This document shows, piece after piece, positions 19,308-29,393 of a stretch of DNA of 64,000 nucleotides. A program made the position numbers and the translations under genes. Under the pieces are notes generated by a model, which worked only from the letters and a program-made list of their open reading frames with translations, was not told the origin of the DNA and ran no database searches. Every line of letters starts with the position of its first letter. Position 1 is the stretch's first letter. Origin of the DNA: Leifsonia sp. ku-ls (GTDB lineage Bacteria > Actinomycetota > Actinomycetes > Actinomycetales > Microbacteriaceae); assembly GCA_003367665.1 (NCBI GenBank), contig QKXI01000013.1, positions 48,803-112,802 of the forward strand. The letters run 5' to 3'.

Positions 19308-19317
19308 CGACGAAGAC

Positions 19318-21882
19318 ATGACGAGCCTTCCCGACGCCCCGCAGACCACCCCTTCCTCCGTTCCGATCATCCTGGACGGGTGGCAGGGCGACGGCGCCGA
19401 CGACCCCGCGCGCGCCGGCTCCGGAAGCCGCTCCGACACCGGGTCCGGGCGCGGCGCCGAGGGTGGGTCCGGGGGAGGCTCGCGCTGGCGCGGCCCCAGC
19501 GAGCGGCTGTTCGAGGGCCTCAATCCGCAGCAGCGCGAGGCGGCGGAGTACCGCGGCCAGGCGCTGCTCATCGTGGCGGGAGCGGGCTCCGGCAAGACCA
19601 GCGTCCTCACCCGGCGCATCGCCGGCCTCATCGAGAGCCGCGAGGCGTGGCCGAGCGAGATCCTGGCCATCACGTTCACCAACAAGGCGGCGAACGAGAT
19701 GCGCGAGCGGGTCGAGCAGCTGCTCGGCGGCAAGGCGCAGGGCATGTGGATCTCGACCTTCCACTCCGCCTGCGTCCGCATCCTCCGCCGCGAGGCCGAG
19801 ACCATCGGCAAGACCGCCAGCTTCACCATCTACGACTCGGGCGACACCCGGGCGCTGCTCAAGCGGATCATCAAGGAGCTCGACGCCGACACGCTGGGCT
19901 TCACGGTCGGCGGCGCGGCGAACCGCATCTCCAAGCTGAAGAACGAGCTGACCGATCTCGAGACGTTCGCCCGCTCCGCCAACCTGAGCGACCCGCAGGA
20001 GGTGATGTTTCTCGAGATCTTCCGCCAGTACACGCGCGAGCTGCGGAGGGCCAACGCCTTCGACTTCGACGATCTGATCGCCGAGACCGTCTTCTTGTTC
20101 CGTGCCTTCCCGCGCGTGGCCGCCCTCTACCAGAGCCGGTTCCGGCACATCCTGGTCGACGAGTACCAGGACACGAACCACGCGCAGTACGCGCTGATCC
20201 GCGAGCTCACCATGCCGGTCGCGCCCGACATCGTCGACGACCTGGAGGCGCACGGCCGCAACGTGCGCCCGCTGCGCGACGCCGCCGGGGTCATCCCGAG
20301 CGCCTCCCTGACCGTGGTCGGCGATTCTGACCAGTCGATCTACGCGTTCCGCGGCGCCGACATCCGGAACATCGTCGAGTTCGAGCGCGACTTCCCCGGC
20401 GCCAAGGTGGTGCTGCTGGAGCAGAACTATCGGTCGACGCAGAACATCCTGAGCGCCGCCAACGCGGTCATCGCGAACAACTTCGACCGCAAGGACAAGA
20501 AACTCTGGACGGCCGTGGGCGACGGCGAGAAGATCGTCGGCTACACCGGGTACTCCGGCCACGACGAGGCCCAGTTCGTCGCCGACGAGATCGAGAAGCT
20601 GCACAGCGCCGGCATGGCCTACAAGGACATCGCCGTCTTCTACCGCACCAACGCGCAGACCCGAGCGTTGGAGGAGATCTTCATCCGGTCGGCGCTGCCC
20701 TACAAGGTCATGGGTGGCACCAAGTTCTACGAGCGGGCCGAGATCAAGGACTCGATGGCCTACCTGATCACCGTCGCCAACCCCGACGACATGCTCGCGC
20801 TCCGTCGCATCCTCAACACGCCGAAGCGCGGAATCGGCCCGGCGACCGAGACCCAACTGGCGAGCTATGCGGAGGACAACGGCCTCACGTTCCGGGCAGC
20901 CATGCGCGACGCCGCGTCGCTCGGGCTCGGGCCGAAGGTGACGAACGCGATCCTGCAGCTGTCGAACCTGCTCGACGAGGCGGCGGCGAAGATCGACCCG
21001 TCGAACCCGGCCGGCGTCGCGCCCGTGGCGGACGTGCTGACCTTCCTGCTCGACGGGAGCGGCTACCTCGAGACGCTGCGCAACAGCCGCGACCCGCAGG
21101 ACGAGGCCCGCGCGGAGAACGTGGACGAGCTGGTGGCGGTGACTCGCGAGTTCGCCCGCAACAACCCCGACGGCACGCTCGTCGACTTCCTCACGGAGGT
21201 CTCCCTCGTGGCGGCCGCCGACGAGATCGACGACTCGAGCGGCGCGGTCTCGCTGATGACGCTCCACACCGCGAAGGGCCTGGAGTACGACGCGGTGTTC
21301 CTCACGGGCGTCGAGGAGGATCTGCTGCCGCACCGCATGTCGGCGAACGAGCCAGGCGGCCCGGCCGAGGAGCGACGTCTGTTCTATGTCGGCATCACGC
21401 GGGCCAAGAAGCGCCTGTTCCTGTCGCTGGCGATGACGCGTGCGCAGTTCGGCGAGACGGCCGTCGCGATGCCCAGCCGCTACCTGCAAGAGATCCCCGC
21501 CGATCTGATCGAGTGGCGCCAGTCCCCGGGCTCCGCCAATGGTCGGGGCGGCACGCAGTCGCGCGCGCTCAACGCCCGGCGTCCCGGGCTCGGCGCCTGC
21601 TCCGGCGGTTCGGGCGGCTCGGGTTGGAACGACAGTCTGGCCGCGGCGCCGTTCCGGCAGGAGCGCCCGAAGGCCGAATGGCCGAACCGCGTCACGGGGA
21701 AGGTGCGCGACAACGGCGACCTCGAGCTGGCGCCCGGCGACCGCATCCGGCACGCCGACTTCGGCGAGGGACGCGTGACACAGGTCACCGGCCAGGGCGC
21801 GAAGCGCGTCGCGCACGTGCAGTTCGAGAAGGTGGGCGCGAAGAAGCTCCTCATCAAGATCGCTCCGATCGACAAGCTGTGA
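19318..21882 (+). CDS. pcrA: ATP-dependent DNA helicase PcrA/UvrD
   Basis: 854 residues, superfamily 1A helicase acting 3' to 5' in repair and replication-fork maintenance. All motifs are visible: GLNPQQREAAEY (Q motif), AGAGSGKTSV near residue 87, LVDEYQDTNHAQY (II), VVGDSDQSIYAFRGADI (III), LEQNYRST (IV), LMTLHTAKGLEYDAVF (V) and RLFYVGITRAKKRLF (VI). The C terminus has the Tudor-like RNA-polymerase-interacting segment GDRIRHADFGEGRVTQV. The first 60 residues are a Gly/Ser-rich extension. Between motifs II and III there is an insert around LEAHGRNVRPLRD, found in actinobacterial PcrA. The last codons overlap the next gene by GTGA. Confidence 0.96.
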   Translation: MTSLPDAPQTTPSSVPIILDGWQGDGADDPARAGSGSRSDTGSGRGAEGGSGGGSRWRGPSERLFEGLNPQQREAAEYRGQALLIVAGAGSGKTSVLTRRIAGLIESREAWPSEILAITFTNKAANEMRERVEQLLGGKAQGMWISTFHSACVRILRREAETIGKTASFTIYDSGDTRALLKRIIKELDADTLGFTVGGAANRISKLKNELTDLETFARSANLSDPQEVMFLEIFRQYTRELRRANAFDFDDLIAETVFLFRAFPRVAALYQSRFRHILVDEYQDTNHAQYALIRELTMPVAPDIVDDLEAHGRNVRPLRDAAGVIPSASLTVVGDSDQSIYAFRGADIRNIVEFERDFPGAKVVLLEQNYRSTQNILSAANAVIANNFDRKDKKLWTAVGDGEKIVGYTGYSGHDEAQFVADEIEKLHSAGMAYKDIAVFYRTNAQTRALEEIFIRSALPYKVMGGTKFYERAEIKDSMAYLITVANPDDMLALRRILNTPKRGIGPATETQLASYAEDNGLTFRAAMRDAASLGLGPKVTNAILQLSNLLDEAAAKIDPSNPAGVAPVADVLTFLLDGSGYLETLRNSRDPQDEARAENVDELVAVTREFARNNPDGTLVDFLTEVSLVAAADEIDDSSGAVSLMTLHTAKGLEYDAVFLTGVEEDLLPHRMSANEPGGPAEERRLFYVGITRAKKRLFLSLAMTRAQFGETAVAMPSRYLQEIPADLIEWRQSPGSANGRGGTQSRALNARRPGLGACSGGSGGSGWNDSLAAAPFRQERPKAEWPNRVTGKVRDNGDLELAPGDRIRHADFGEGRVTQVTGQGAKRVAHVQFEKVGAKKLLIKIAPIDKL

Positions 21883-22925
21883 GGGCGGACGCCTCCGCCC
21901 CGCGCAACCTCGAGGTCGGGCTCCGTGCCGCCCTCGCGGTCGCGGTGCCGCTGTTCACCCTCTTCGCGCTGGGCCGGCTCGATCTCACCGCGTACGCCAC
22001 CTTCGGCGCGTTCACGGCGCTGTACGGCAGGAACGAGCCCTACCGGCTGCGGATCCGCACGCTCACCGTCGCCGCGATCGCGCTGCTGCTGAGCATCGCC
22101 GCGGGCACGGCCCTCGCCGCGCTCGGCGAGCCGCTGACTCTGCTGGTGGTCGCGCTGGTGATCGTCGTCGGAGGCGGGACGCTGTTCGTGACCGTCTTCC
22201 AGATCGTCCCGCCGCAGGCGCTGTTCTTCGTCTTCGCGCTGCTGGTGTGCGCGGCCGTTCCGACCCCGGCCGGCGAGGTGCTTCCTCGTCTGGGGCTCGC
22301 TGCCGCCTCGGCCGCGTTCGCGTGGTTGCTCACCATGTCGGGCTGGGCGATCCGCCGGCTTCCCGGAGTCGAGCGCGGCAGGCTCGCCCGCTGGGGACTC
22401 GTGACCGAACTCCGGCGACGCCCGGCCCTCGACCTCGCGGCTCTGCATGATCCGCGGGTCTGGCTCACGGTCGCGCAGAACGTGGTCGGCGTGATCATCG
22501 CGGGAGGGATCGCGCTGCTGTTCGGCTTCGGGCACGCCTACTGGGCGGTCGTCAGCGTCGTGGCGGTCATCCCGCCGGCCCGCGCGGCGCATTCGATCTC
22601 GCGATCGGTGCACCGCATCGTCGGGACCGTCGTCGGCGTGGGGGTGACCGCGCTGCTGCTCGTCTGGTCGCCCCCGGCTTTCGCGGTGATCTGCGTCATC
22701 GTCGTGTGCCAGTTCTTCGCGGAGATCCTCGTCGCCCGGCACTACGGCGCGGCCCTGGTCTTCATCACGCCGCTCGCGCTGTCCGTCTCGCACCTCGCGA
22801 GCCCGACGCCGCTTCCCGTGCTCGTGGTCGACCGCGTGCTGGAGACGGTGCTCGGCGCCGCGGTCGGCATCGTGCTCGTGCTGCTGGCCCGGCTGGTCGA
22901 GCGTCGCCGCGGTCTGGCGGCCTAG
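21879..22925 (+). CDS. FUSC family membrane protein (aromatic acid exporter-like)
   Basis: 348 residues. Two blocks of hydrophobic segments (residues about 15-165 and 210-340) are separated by a cytoplasmic part ([22 protein letters not shown]), the FUSC arrangement. [19 protein letters not shown] and [20 protein letters not shown] with [17 protein letters not shown] match the second-half FUSC motif. Related proteins are efflux components for aromatic acids or small toxic molecules; the substrate here is unknown. The GTG at 21879 overlaps the pcrA stop by four bases, so the two are translationally coupled. It overlaps the convergent MpaB gene by four bases at the palindrome CTAG. Confidence 0.83.
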   Translation: MRADASAPRNLEVGLRAALAVAVPLFTLFALGRLDLTAYATFGAFTALYGRNEPYRLRIRTLTVAAIALLLSIAAGTALAALGEPLTLLVVALVIVVGGGTLFVTVFQIVPPQALFFVFALLVCAAVPTPAGEVLPRLGLAAASAAFAWLLTMSGWAIRRLPGVERGRLARWGLVTELRRRPALDLAALHDPRVWLTVAQNVVGVIIAGGIALLFGFGHAYWAVVSVVAVIPPARAAHSISRSVHRIVGTVVGVGVTALLLVWSPPAFAVICVIVVCQFFAEILVARHYGAALVFITPLALSVSHLASPTPLPVLVVDRVLETVLGAAVGIVLVLLARLVERRRGLAA

Positions 22926-23761
22926 CCCTCGGCGCTCGTGCTGCCGGCGGTCTCCGCCGCTGCCGGCACGAGCCGGCGGAGCCTGGCCAGGTAGCGGTCC
23001 CGGAGCAGGTGCCGCAGCCGCAGCGGCAGGCGCGGGTAGAGGCGGGAGATGCAGCGCATCGTGCGGTCGAAGCGGCGCTGCCGTGCGCCGCTCCACCCGA
23101 GGTGGAACTGCGCCCGCACCGCCGGCGGCAGCAGCCCGGAGGTCACGAGGCGCAGCAGAGGGAGGCCGGGTCGCAACCACCAGGCGACGCCCGAGGGGTA
23201 CAGGATCTGGCGCGAGACGGCGAGGACGTCGGCGTCGACGCGAAGGGTCGCGATCATCCGCTCCCAGTACTCGTCGAATGCCGCCCGGTCGGCAGGCCAC
23301 CGGTCGACCGTGAGCTGCAGGTTCGACAGCGCCCGCGAGAGGCGCTGGTACGCGATGTCGTGCTGCTCCGGAGAGAGGGGCCCGAAGACGCGCGCGTGCA
23401 GATCCATCATCGTCTGGTACAGCGTGGCCGCCACCCACAGCTGCAGGTCGGGATCGAAGGCGTTGTAGGAGGCACCGCTCGCCGGGTCGACGCCCCGCAC
23501 CGGCGCGTGCGCCCGGTTCACCAGGCGTCGTATGGCCGCCTGCTCCGCCGGCGACCCGTACATGGTCGCCGTCAGGTAGAGCACCGTGCCGTCGAAGCGG
23601 TCCATCAGACGGGAGGCGAAGTCGCTGTGGTCCACCACGCCGCGACCGACCGCAGGATGCGCGATCTGGAGCAGCAGCGCCCGGCCGCCGCCGGCGAGCG
23701 TCAGCGCTTCCGCCGCGATGTCCTCCACCGCGACCGGCCGTGTGCTCCTCCCGTTCCCCAT
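22922..23761 (-). CDS. MpaB-family oxygenase (DUF2236)
   Basis: 279 residues, mostly helical. The family motif [20 protein letters not shown] near residue 30 and the Arg-rich [15 protein letters not shown] segment, followed by [15 protein letters not shown], are typical of the DUF2236/MpaB/latex-clearing-protein group, whose characterised members are haem-dependent oxygenases. The histidines in QIAHPAV and VVDHSDF are candidates for haem or structural roles. No signal peptide is present. It has no obvious operon partner. Substrate not determinable. Confidence 0.85.
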   Translation of the reverse strand: MGNGRSTRPVAVEDIAAEALTLAGGGRALLLQIAHPAVGRGVVDHSDFASRLMDRFDGTVLYLTATMYGSPAEQAAIRRLVNRAHAPVRGVDPASGASYNAFDPDLQLWVAATLYQTMMDLHARVFGPLSPEQHDIAYQRLSRALSNLQLTVDRWPADRAAFDEYWERMIATLRVDADVLAVSRQILYPSGVAWWLRPGLPLLRLVTSGLLPPAVRAQFHLGWSGARQRRFDRTMRCISRLYPRLPLRLRHLLRDRYLARLRRLVPAAAETAGSTSAEG

Positions 23762-23818
23762 GCGTCCATCGTGCCGTCCGCGGCTGCGAGCGCGCGGAGA
23801 GGGCCGGCGTCGGCGCGC

Positions 23819-25513
23819 TCACTGGCCGAACCAGGTCGAGCGCGGGCGCCGCGGACCGACCAGCCGGCCGGCGACGACGCGAGGCGAGCGGGTGGGACGC
23901 GCCGACTCACGGGCGTGACGGGCCCGCCGTGGTCGCAACATCGGGGCATCCTCATCGACGGTCGAGGCGATCAGGCCCTCGAGGGTGAGCAGCGTCTCGG
24001 GCGCAGCGCTCTCCCGGGTGTCGCTCCCGCCCGAGGCGATCGCGCGACCGTTCGCACCGCGGGCCGGGCGACGGCCGCGCACCCGCGCGACCGCCACCAT
24101 CGCCGCTCCCGCGACGCCTGCCCCGGTTCCGCAGAGCGCCGGGAGGACCGAATCGGCCGCACCGGTCGCCGCGAGTTCCGCCTGTGCGGCAGCGGGCGCG
24201 GGCGTCGCCGGGGTGGTCACCCGCGTGACCTCGCTCGCGACGCCGAAGGACGACTGCCATGCCCGGAGCCGCACACCGCCCTCGGCCGGGTCCGTGCGTT
24301 CGGGGTCGATCCGTTCGGTCCAGACGTAGTAACCCTCTGTGGGCACCACGCAGGACGGCGTGGTGTACCGCCCCACGCCCTCGACCACGGTCTCCACGGT
24401 GCAGACCACCGGCGCGCCCGCGGGAGCTTCTGGGGCCGGGGCGATGGGCTGGTCGAACGGGCCGAGCAGTGTGCTCTCAACCACCGCCCTCACCGGAGAG
24501 AAGCCGTCGTCCGTCGGGCGAACGCCCCAGGAGGGCAGGAGCCCGTCGGCCGCCGTGTCCACCGAGACGAGCAGCGTGTCCGTGATCTCGGCCCCCGGAC
24601 GCGCCTCGGGCGCGGAGGTCTGCGTCTCGACACGCGGCTGGAACGGCAGCGGCGACGGTCCGGTGGCGTCGGCCGTGGCCGACGCGGTGGCCGACGACGG
24701 CTGGGCGATCAGGACCGCCTGCGCGTCGACCGCGGGCAGCGCGACCGTGAGTCGGTTGCCGTACGGGAGGTCTCCCGTCGTCGCCGTCGCGCTCACGGAG
24801 ACACTCGGAGACGTGCCGGTCGGCACGATGTCGACGTCGGTCCCGGTGGGGATGGACGATGCCGCGGAACCGTCGGCGAAGGTCGCCCCGGACAGCGTCG
24901 CCTGGACCTCGTGAGCTCCGGGCGGCAGCAGGTCGGGACCCGAGAGTCGGTCGACCGTCAGCTCGACGCGCACCCGGCCGGGTCCGGACTCGGCGAGCTC
25001 GACGACGGCGGCCGCGCGGACGCCGGTGGACGCCCGGCTCACGGCCTCCTCGAGCATGCCCTTCGCCCGGATGAACACCGCCTCGGCGTCTCCGCCCGCC
25101 CGGTCGGCGCGGACGCGTGCGTCTTCGGCGGAGAGCCCGGCGTACATCCAGGTGGTGAGCTGGCCGGCCGCCGCGGTGACGCGGTCGCCCGTGCCGGCCC
25201 AGGTGCGTGCGATGTGGGCGAACACTGCGGACTGCTCCGGCGTCCACCATCCGGTCGACGCCGCGTCGGCGTAGCTGTAGGGCAGCCCCGTCGGCGCCTT
25301 CTTTCCCGGGTGGAGGCAGAAGCCGAGTGCGCCGTCGTCGAGATGGTAGGAGCCCAGCCACCAGCCGTCCGACGACATGTAGCCGGGGCCGTGGCCGTCG
25401 CCGGTCAGCGCTCGCGCCGGCGGCCCGGCGAGGAGGCTGTGCAGGATTCCGAGGAAGACGGCGAGCCCCGCGAGGCTCACCGCCGTGATCAAGGTCAAAG
25501 GTCGATGGGTCAT
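23819..25513 (-). CDS. Surface-anchored protein, thioester-domain-like, with LAATG sorting signal
   Basis: 564 residues. An N-terminal signal segment ([23 protein letters not shown]) is followed by a domain with a lone early cysteine in [14 protein letters not shown] and [13 protein letters not shown]. This layout recalls actinobacterial wall proteins with N-terminal Cys-Gln thioester domains. The middle is Ser/Thr/Pro-rich with beta-type repeats (residues 150-440). At about residue 445, ELAATG is followed by a hydrophobic segment and RVRGRR. LAxTG is the recognition motif of class E sortases. Unusually, about 85 residues follow the anchor, including basic tracts. No other family is recognised. 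ATG at 25513. Confidence 0.6.
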   Translation of the reverse strand: MTHRPLTLITAVSLAGLAVFLGILHSLLAGPPARALTGDGHGPGYMSSDGWWLGSYHLDDGALGFCLHPGKKAPTGLPYSYADAASTGWWTPEQSAVFAHIARTWAGTGDRVTAAAGQLTTWMYAGLSAEDARVRADRAGGDAEAVFIRAKGMLEEAVSRASTGVRAAAVVELAESGPGRVRVELTVDRLSGPDLLPPGAHEVQATLSGATFADGSAASSIPTGTDVDIVPTGTSPSVSVSATATTGDLPYGNRLTVALPAVDAQAVLIAQPSSATASATADATGPSPLPFQPRVETQTSAPEARPGAEITDTLLVSVDTAADGLLPSWGVRPTDDGFSPVRAVVESTLLGPFDQPIAPAPEAPAGAPVVCTVETVVEGVGRYTTPSCVVPTEGYYVWTERIDPERTDPAEGGVRLRAWQSSFGVASEVTRVTTPATPAPAAAQAELAATGAADSVLPALCGTGAGVAGAAMVAVARVRGRRPARGANGRAIASGGSDTRESAAPETLLTLEGLIASTVDEDAPMLRPRRARHARESARPTRSPRVVAGRLVGPRRPRSTWFGQ

Positions 25514-25652
25514 GCCTCCACCGTCGTGGGGGAGACGACTGCGTGGTCCCGGATGGTCGGATCTGTGGAGAAGCGCCTCGATCCGCGGCCTGTGTGCACC
25601 TTGGCGATTCGGGGCGTTCAGGCGGACGCGCTAAAGTTCTTCCTGGCGAATT

Positions 25653-25670
25653 TATCTCGGCGTCGAGCTA
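25653..25670 (+). promoter_or_regulatory. Candidate TCA-cycle operator upstream of sucCD
   Basis: TATCTCGGCGTCGAGCTA is a near-palindrome (half-sites TATCTCG and CGAGCTA) within a locally AT-richer 231-base spacer. It shares 13 of 18 positions with the motif upstream of icd at 48115-48132. It lies 75 bases before the sucC start and abuts TATTCT at 25669-25674, a possible -10. Confidence 0.45.
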
Positions 25671-25744
25671 TTCTCGCGTCGGGCCGCCTTGAGGAATCAG
25701 CCGGCAGCCACGAGCGCACCGGGCAATCAGCGGATTGGATAACC

Positions 25745-26908
25745 GTGGATCTATACGAGTACCAGGCCAGAGACCTGTTCGAGAAGTACGGGGTCCCGGT
25801 CCTTCCGGGCATCGTCGCCGACACTCCGGAGGAGGTGCGCGCCGCGGCTGAGAAGCTGGGCGGCGTCACCGTCGTCAAGGCGCAGGTCAAGACCGGCGGC
25901 CGCGGCAAGGCCGGCGGCGTCAAGGTGGCCAAGAACCCGGACGAGGCCGAGGAGGCCGCGAAGGCGATCCTCGGGCTGGACATCAAGGGCCACGTCGTCC
26001 GCCGCGTGATGGTCGCGGGCGGCGCCCGGATCGCCCGCGAGTTCTACTTCTCGGTGCTCCTCGACCGCGCCAACCGCTCCTACCTCTCGCTCACGAGCGT
26101 CGAGGGCGGCATGGAGATCGAGCAGCTCGCGGTGGAGAAGCCGGAGGCGCTCGCCCGCATCGAGGTCGACCCGCGCGGCGGCATCGACCACGCGAAGGCC
26201 GTCGAGATCGCCAAGGCCGCCGGCTTCCCGGAAGAGCTGGTCGAGAAGGTCGCCGACGTCTTCGTGAAGCTGTACGAGGTCTACACCGGCGAGGACGCCA
26301 CGCTGGTCGAGGTCAACCCGCTGGTCCTCACCGAGGAGGGCGACATCATCGCCCTCGACGGCAAGGTGAGCCTCGACGACAACGCCGAGTTCCGCCACCC
26401 CGACCACGAGGCGCTGGAGGACAAGGCCGCCGCCGACCCGCTGGAGGCGAAGGCCAAGCAGGCCGACCTGAACTACGTCAAGCTCGACGGCGAGGTCGGC
26501 ATCATCGGCAACGGCGCGGGCCTGGTCATGTCGACCCTCGACGTCGTCGCGTACGCGGGCGAGAAGCACAAGGGCGTCAAGCCGGCCAACTTCCTCGACA
26601 TCGGCGGCGGCGCGTCCGCCGAGGTCATGGCGGCGGGCCTGGACGTCATCCTCAACGACCCGCAGGTCAAGAGCGTGTTCGTGAACGTCTTCGGCGGCAT
26701 CACCGCCTGCGACGCGGTCGCGAACGGCATCGTGAAGGCCCTCGAGATCCTGGGCGACGAGGCCAACAAGCCGCTCGTCGTGCGACTCGACGGCAACAAC
26801 GTCGACGAGGGCCGCCGCATCCTCACCGAGGCGAACCACCCGCTGGTGACCCTGGCGCTCACCATGGACGAGGGCGCCGACAAGGCCGCCGAACTGGCCG
26901 CGAAGTAA
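25745..26908 (+). CDS. sucC: Succinyl-CoA synthetase, beta subunit
   Basis: 387 residues. With SucD it converts succinyl-CoA to succinate with formation of ATP or GTP in the TCA cycle. [22 protein letters not shown] is the canonical N terminus; the ATP-grasp domain shows [37 protein letters not shown], and the ligase domain [15 protein letters not shown] and [16 protein letters not shown]. The GTG at 25745 is the start because the family N terminus begins there. sucD follows after 19 bases. A palindromic motif shared with icd sits upstream. Confidence 0.97.
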   Translation: MDLYEYQARDLFEKYGVPVLPGIVADTPEEVRAAAEKLGGVTVVKAQVKTGGRGKAGGVKVAKNPDEAEEAAKAILGLDIKGHVVRRVMVAGGARIAREFYFSVLLDRANRSYLSLTSVEGGMEIEQLAVEKPEALARIEVDPRGGIDHAKAVEIAKAAGFPEELVEKVADVFVKLYEVYTGEDATLVEVNPLVLTEEGDIIALDGKVSLDDNAEFRHPDHEALEDKAAADPLEAKAKQADLNYVKLDGEVGIIGNGAGLVMSTLDVVAYAGEKHKGVKPANFLDIGGGASAEVMAAGLDVILNDPQVKSVFVNVFGGITACDAVANGIVKALEILGDEANKPLVVRLDGNNVDEGRRILTEANHPLVTLALTMDEGADKAAELAAK

Positions 26909-26927
26909 GCGAAGGACGAACACGAGA

Positions 26928-27815
26928 ATGTCTATCTTCCTCAACAAGGACTCCAAGGTCATCGTCCAGGGCATCACCGGCGGCGAGGGCACAAAGCACA
27001 CCGCGCTCATGCTGAAGGCCGGCACGCAGGTCGTCGGCGGCGTGAACGCCCGCAAGGCCGGCACCACCGTCACCCACGGCGACGTCGAGCTCCCGGTCTT
27101 CGGCACCGTGGTCGAGGCGATCGAGAAGACCGGCGCCGACGTGTCGATCATCTTCGTGCCGCCGGCGTTCGCGAAGGACGCGATGGTGGAGGCGATCGAC
27201 GCCGAGATCCCGCTGCTCGTCGTCATCACCGAGGGCATCCCGGTGCAGGACTCCGCCGAGGCCTGGGCCTACGCCAAGGAGAAGGGCAACAAGACCCGGA
27301 TCATCGGCCCGAACTGCCCCGGCATCATCACCCCGGGGGAGTCGCTCGTCGGCATCACCCCGGCGACGATCACCGGCAAGGGCCCGATCGGCCTCGTCTC
27401 GAAGTCGGGCACGCTGACCTACCAGATGATGTACGAGCTGCGCGACCTGGGCTTCTCCACCGCCATCGGCATCGGCGGCGACCCCGTCATCGGCACCACG
27501 CACATCGACGCGCTCGCCGCGTTCGAGGCCGATCCGGAGACCAAGGCGATCGTCATGATCGGCGAGATCGGCGGCGACGCGGAGGAGCGCGCGGCCGACT
27601 TCATCAAGGCCAACGTCACGAAGCCGGTGGTCGGCTACGTCGCCGGCTTCACGGCGCCCGAGGGCAAGACCATGGGCCACGCCGGCGCCATCGTCTCCGG
27701 CTCCGCGGGCACCGCGCAGGCGAAGAAGGAGGCGCTGGAGGCCGCGGGCGTGAAGGTCGGCAAGACCCCGTCCGAGACCGCCGCGCTGCTGCGCGAGGTG
27801 TACGCCGCGCTGTAG
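26928..27815 (+). CDS. sucD: Succinyl-CoA synthetase, alpha subunit
   Basis: 295 residues. Carries the CoA-binding Rossmann domain ([22 protein letters not shown]) and the phosphorylated histidine in [13 protein letters not shown] near residue 247. [20 protein letters not shown] and [17 protein letters not shown] are standard alpha-subunit segments. It lies 19 bases after sucC with GAAGGACG upstream of ATG 26928 and is followed by a strong terminator, so sucCD is a two-gene operon. Confidence 0.97.
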   Translation: MSIFLNKDSKVIVQGITGGEGTKHTALMLKAGTQVVGGVNARKAGTTVTHGDVELPVFGTVVEAIEKTGADVSIIFVPPAFAKDAMVEAIDAEIPLLVVITEGIPVQDSAEAWAYAKEKGNKTRIIGPNCPGIITPGESLVGITPATITGKGPIGLVSKSGTLTYQMMYELRDLGFSTAIGIGGDPVIGTTHIDALAAFEADPETKAIVMIGEIGGDAEERAADFIKANVTKPVVGYVAGFTAPEGKTMGHAGAIVSGSAGTAQAKKEALEAAGVKVGKTPSETAALLREVYAAL

Positions 27816-27832
27816 GCACGACGCACGACACC

Positions 27833-27866
27833 GGGAGGCCGGGATCCGTCAGGGTCCCGGCCTCCC
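27833..27866 (+). terminator. Terminator after sucD
   Basis: A 15-bp stem (27833-27847 with 27852-27866, one G-T pair, loop GTCA) 17 bases after the sucD stop. Confidence 0.85.
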
Positions 27867-27952
27867 CGCGTCCGGCCCGAAAGTACTCCCTGCCCGAGCC
27901 TCGTCCCCGCGCGTTACAGTGTCGCCACCTGGACGCCGGAAGGGGGAGGCCG

Positions 27953-29338
27953 ATGGCTCGCCTCACGAACGCCGAACTGCTGCAGCGCATCGCGGCGCTG
28001 GAGGAGGAGAACGCGTCGCTCCGGCAACAGGCCGGAGCCGACCAGGACGCCACCCGCCCGATCGCGCCCGCGGCGCCGCCGGAGAAGCACCGGCGCAGCT
28101 GGGCGTGGACGCTGCTCGCCGTCGTGCTGATCGTGGTCGGCGCCGTCCTCGCGCCCGTCGCCGTCGTGGCGTCGTGGGCGAAGGCGCAGCTCACCGACAC
28201 CGACTCGTTCGTGGCGACCTATGCGCCGCTCGCGAAGAACCCCGGCGTGCAGGCGTTCATCACCGACCAGACCGTGAAGGCCGTCCAGGAGCACGTCGAC
28301 ATCCCGGAGGTGACCTCGCAGGTGATCGACGGCATCACCGAGCTCGGCACCGGCCCGGTGGCGACGAAGGCCCTCGACGCGTTGAAGGGGCCGTTGGCGC
28401 AGGGCATCGTCTCGCTCATGACCTCGACCGTGCAGCGGTTCGTCGCCTCCGACGCCTTCGCGCAGGTCTGGCAGCAGGCGCTGCGGACCAGCCACGACCA
28501 GCTGATCGCGACCATGCAGAACGACCCGAAGGCCGCCGTCACCGTCGGGGCGGACGGGTCCGTCGGCATCCAGCTCGGCCCGATCATCGACCGGGTGAAA
28601 CAACTGCTGGTGGATCAGGGGCTCACCTTCGCCTCGCAGATCCCGTCGGTGGATCGCACGGTCACGGTGGCGCAGAGCTCCTCCATCCCGACCCTGCAGC
28701 TGTTCTACGGGCTGGCGATCGCGGCGGGAGCCTGGCTGCCGTGGGTGGCCATCGGCCTGCTCGCGCTCGGCGTCATCGTGGCGCGACGACGCGCTCTGGC
28801 GCTGATCTGGGCGGCGCTCGCGCTCGGACTGGCGATGGCGCTGACCCTGGCGGCGCTCGCCGTCGGGCGGATCGTCTTCGTCGCCTCCGCCTCGCCGTCG
28901 CTCGTGCCCTCCGGTCTCGCGCAGACGCTGTACTCCACCGTCACGGACGCGATGATCGCCACGGCGGTGGCCGTCCTCGTGCTCGCCCTGGCGGTCGCGC
29001 TCGTCGGCTGGTACGCGGGCCCGTTCGGCGTGCCGCGGAGGCTGCGCGGGTTCTTCCAGTCCGGCGTCTCGTCCGCGCGCGCGGCCGCGGAACGCCACGG
29101 CATCAGCACGGGCCGCGTCGGCGAGTGGCTGTACGCCCAGCGCGCCCTCCTGCGCGCCGCCGTCGCCGTGATCGCGGCCGCCGTCGTGCTCTTCGTGCGC
29201 CCGATCACCCCGGCGCTGGTGATCTGGACGCTGGTGCTGGCCGCCCTGGCCGTCGCCGTGCTCGAGTTTGTGCAGCGTCCCGTGATAACGATGCCGGAGA
29301 CGGCGGACGACGAGACCCCGGTGATGACGGTCTCCTGA
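27953..29338 (+). CDS. Hypothetical polytopic membrane protein with N-terminal coiled coil
   Basis: 461 residues. Residues 3-27 form a short leucine-rich coiled coil (LLQRIAALEEENASLRQQ), then a Pro-rich linker, TM1 near 50-72, a large extracytoplasmic region to about 248 (TDTDSFVATYAPLAKNPGVQ to SVDRTVTVAQSSSIP), and five further membrane segments, with an Arg-rich cytoplasmic loop between the fourth and fifth. The layout, one TM, an outside helical domain and a C-terminal membrane bundle, is seen in uncharacterised actinobacterial proteins; I assign no function. AGGGGGAGG stands directly before ATG 27953. A DUF6350 gene follows after 55 bases. Confidence 0.8.
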   Translation: MARLTNAELLQRIAALEEENASLRQQAGADQDATRPIAPAAPPEKHRRSWAWTLLAVVLIVVGAVLAPVAVVASWAKAQLTDTDSFVATYAPLAKNPGVQAFITDQTVKAVQEHVDIPEVTSQVIDGITELGTGPVATKALDALKGPLAQGIVSLMTSTVQRFVASDAFAQVWQQALRTSHDQLIATMQNDPKAAVTVGADGSVGIQLGPIIDRVKQLLVDQGLTFASQIPSVDRTVTVAQSSSIPTLQLFYGLAIAAGAWLPWVAIGLLALGVIVARRRALALIWAALALGLAMALTLAALAVGRIVFVASASPSLVPSGLAQTLYSTVTDAMIATAVAVLVLALAVALVGWYAGPFGVPRRLRGFFQSGVSSARAAAERHGISTGRVGEWLYAQRALLRAAVAVIAAAVVLFVRPITPALVIWTLVLAALAVAVLEFVQRPVITMPETADDETPVMTVS

Positions 29339-29377
29339 GCGCCGAAGTGTCGGCGGCCCGGGCCCGGGCGGCGCCGG

Positions 29378-29383
29378 TAGGCT
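29378..29383 (+). promoter_or_regulatory. -10 box of DUF6350 gene
   Basis: TAGGCT lies 10 bases before ATG 29394; transcription would start within about 3 bases of the start codon. Confidence 0.45.
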
Positions 29384-29393
29384 CCGTTCGGTC

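Noticed and set aside
19285-19317. Upstream ATG for pcrA
   Set aside because: A TAAAAT -10 box lies between it and the ATG at 19318, so the transcript would not contain it.
22706-25744. A 1400-codon open frame ending in sucC
   Set aside because: The first 1013 codons are antisense to the MpaB and surface-protein genes and Arg-rich; sucC begins at GTG 25745 with its conserved N terminus.
28705-29208. Minus-strand frame inside the coiled-coil membrane protein
   Set aside because: Ser/Thr/Ala/Arg-rich translation without a ribosome binding site, antisense to a well-formed membrane protein gene.
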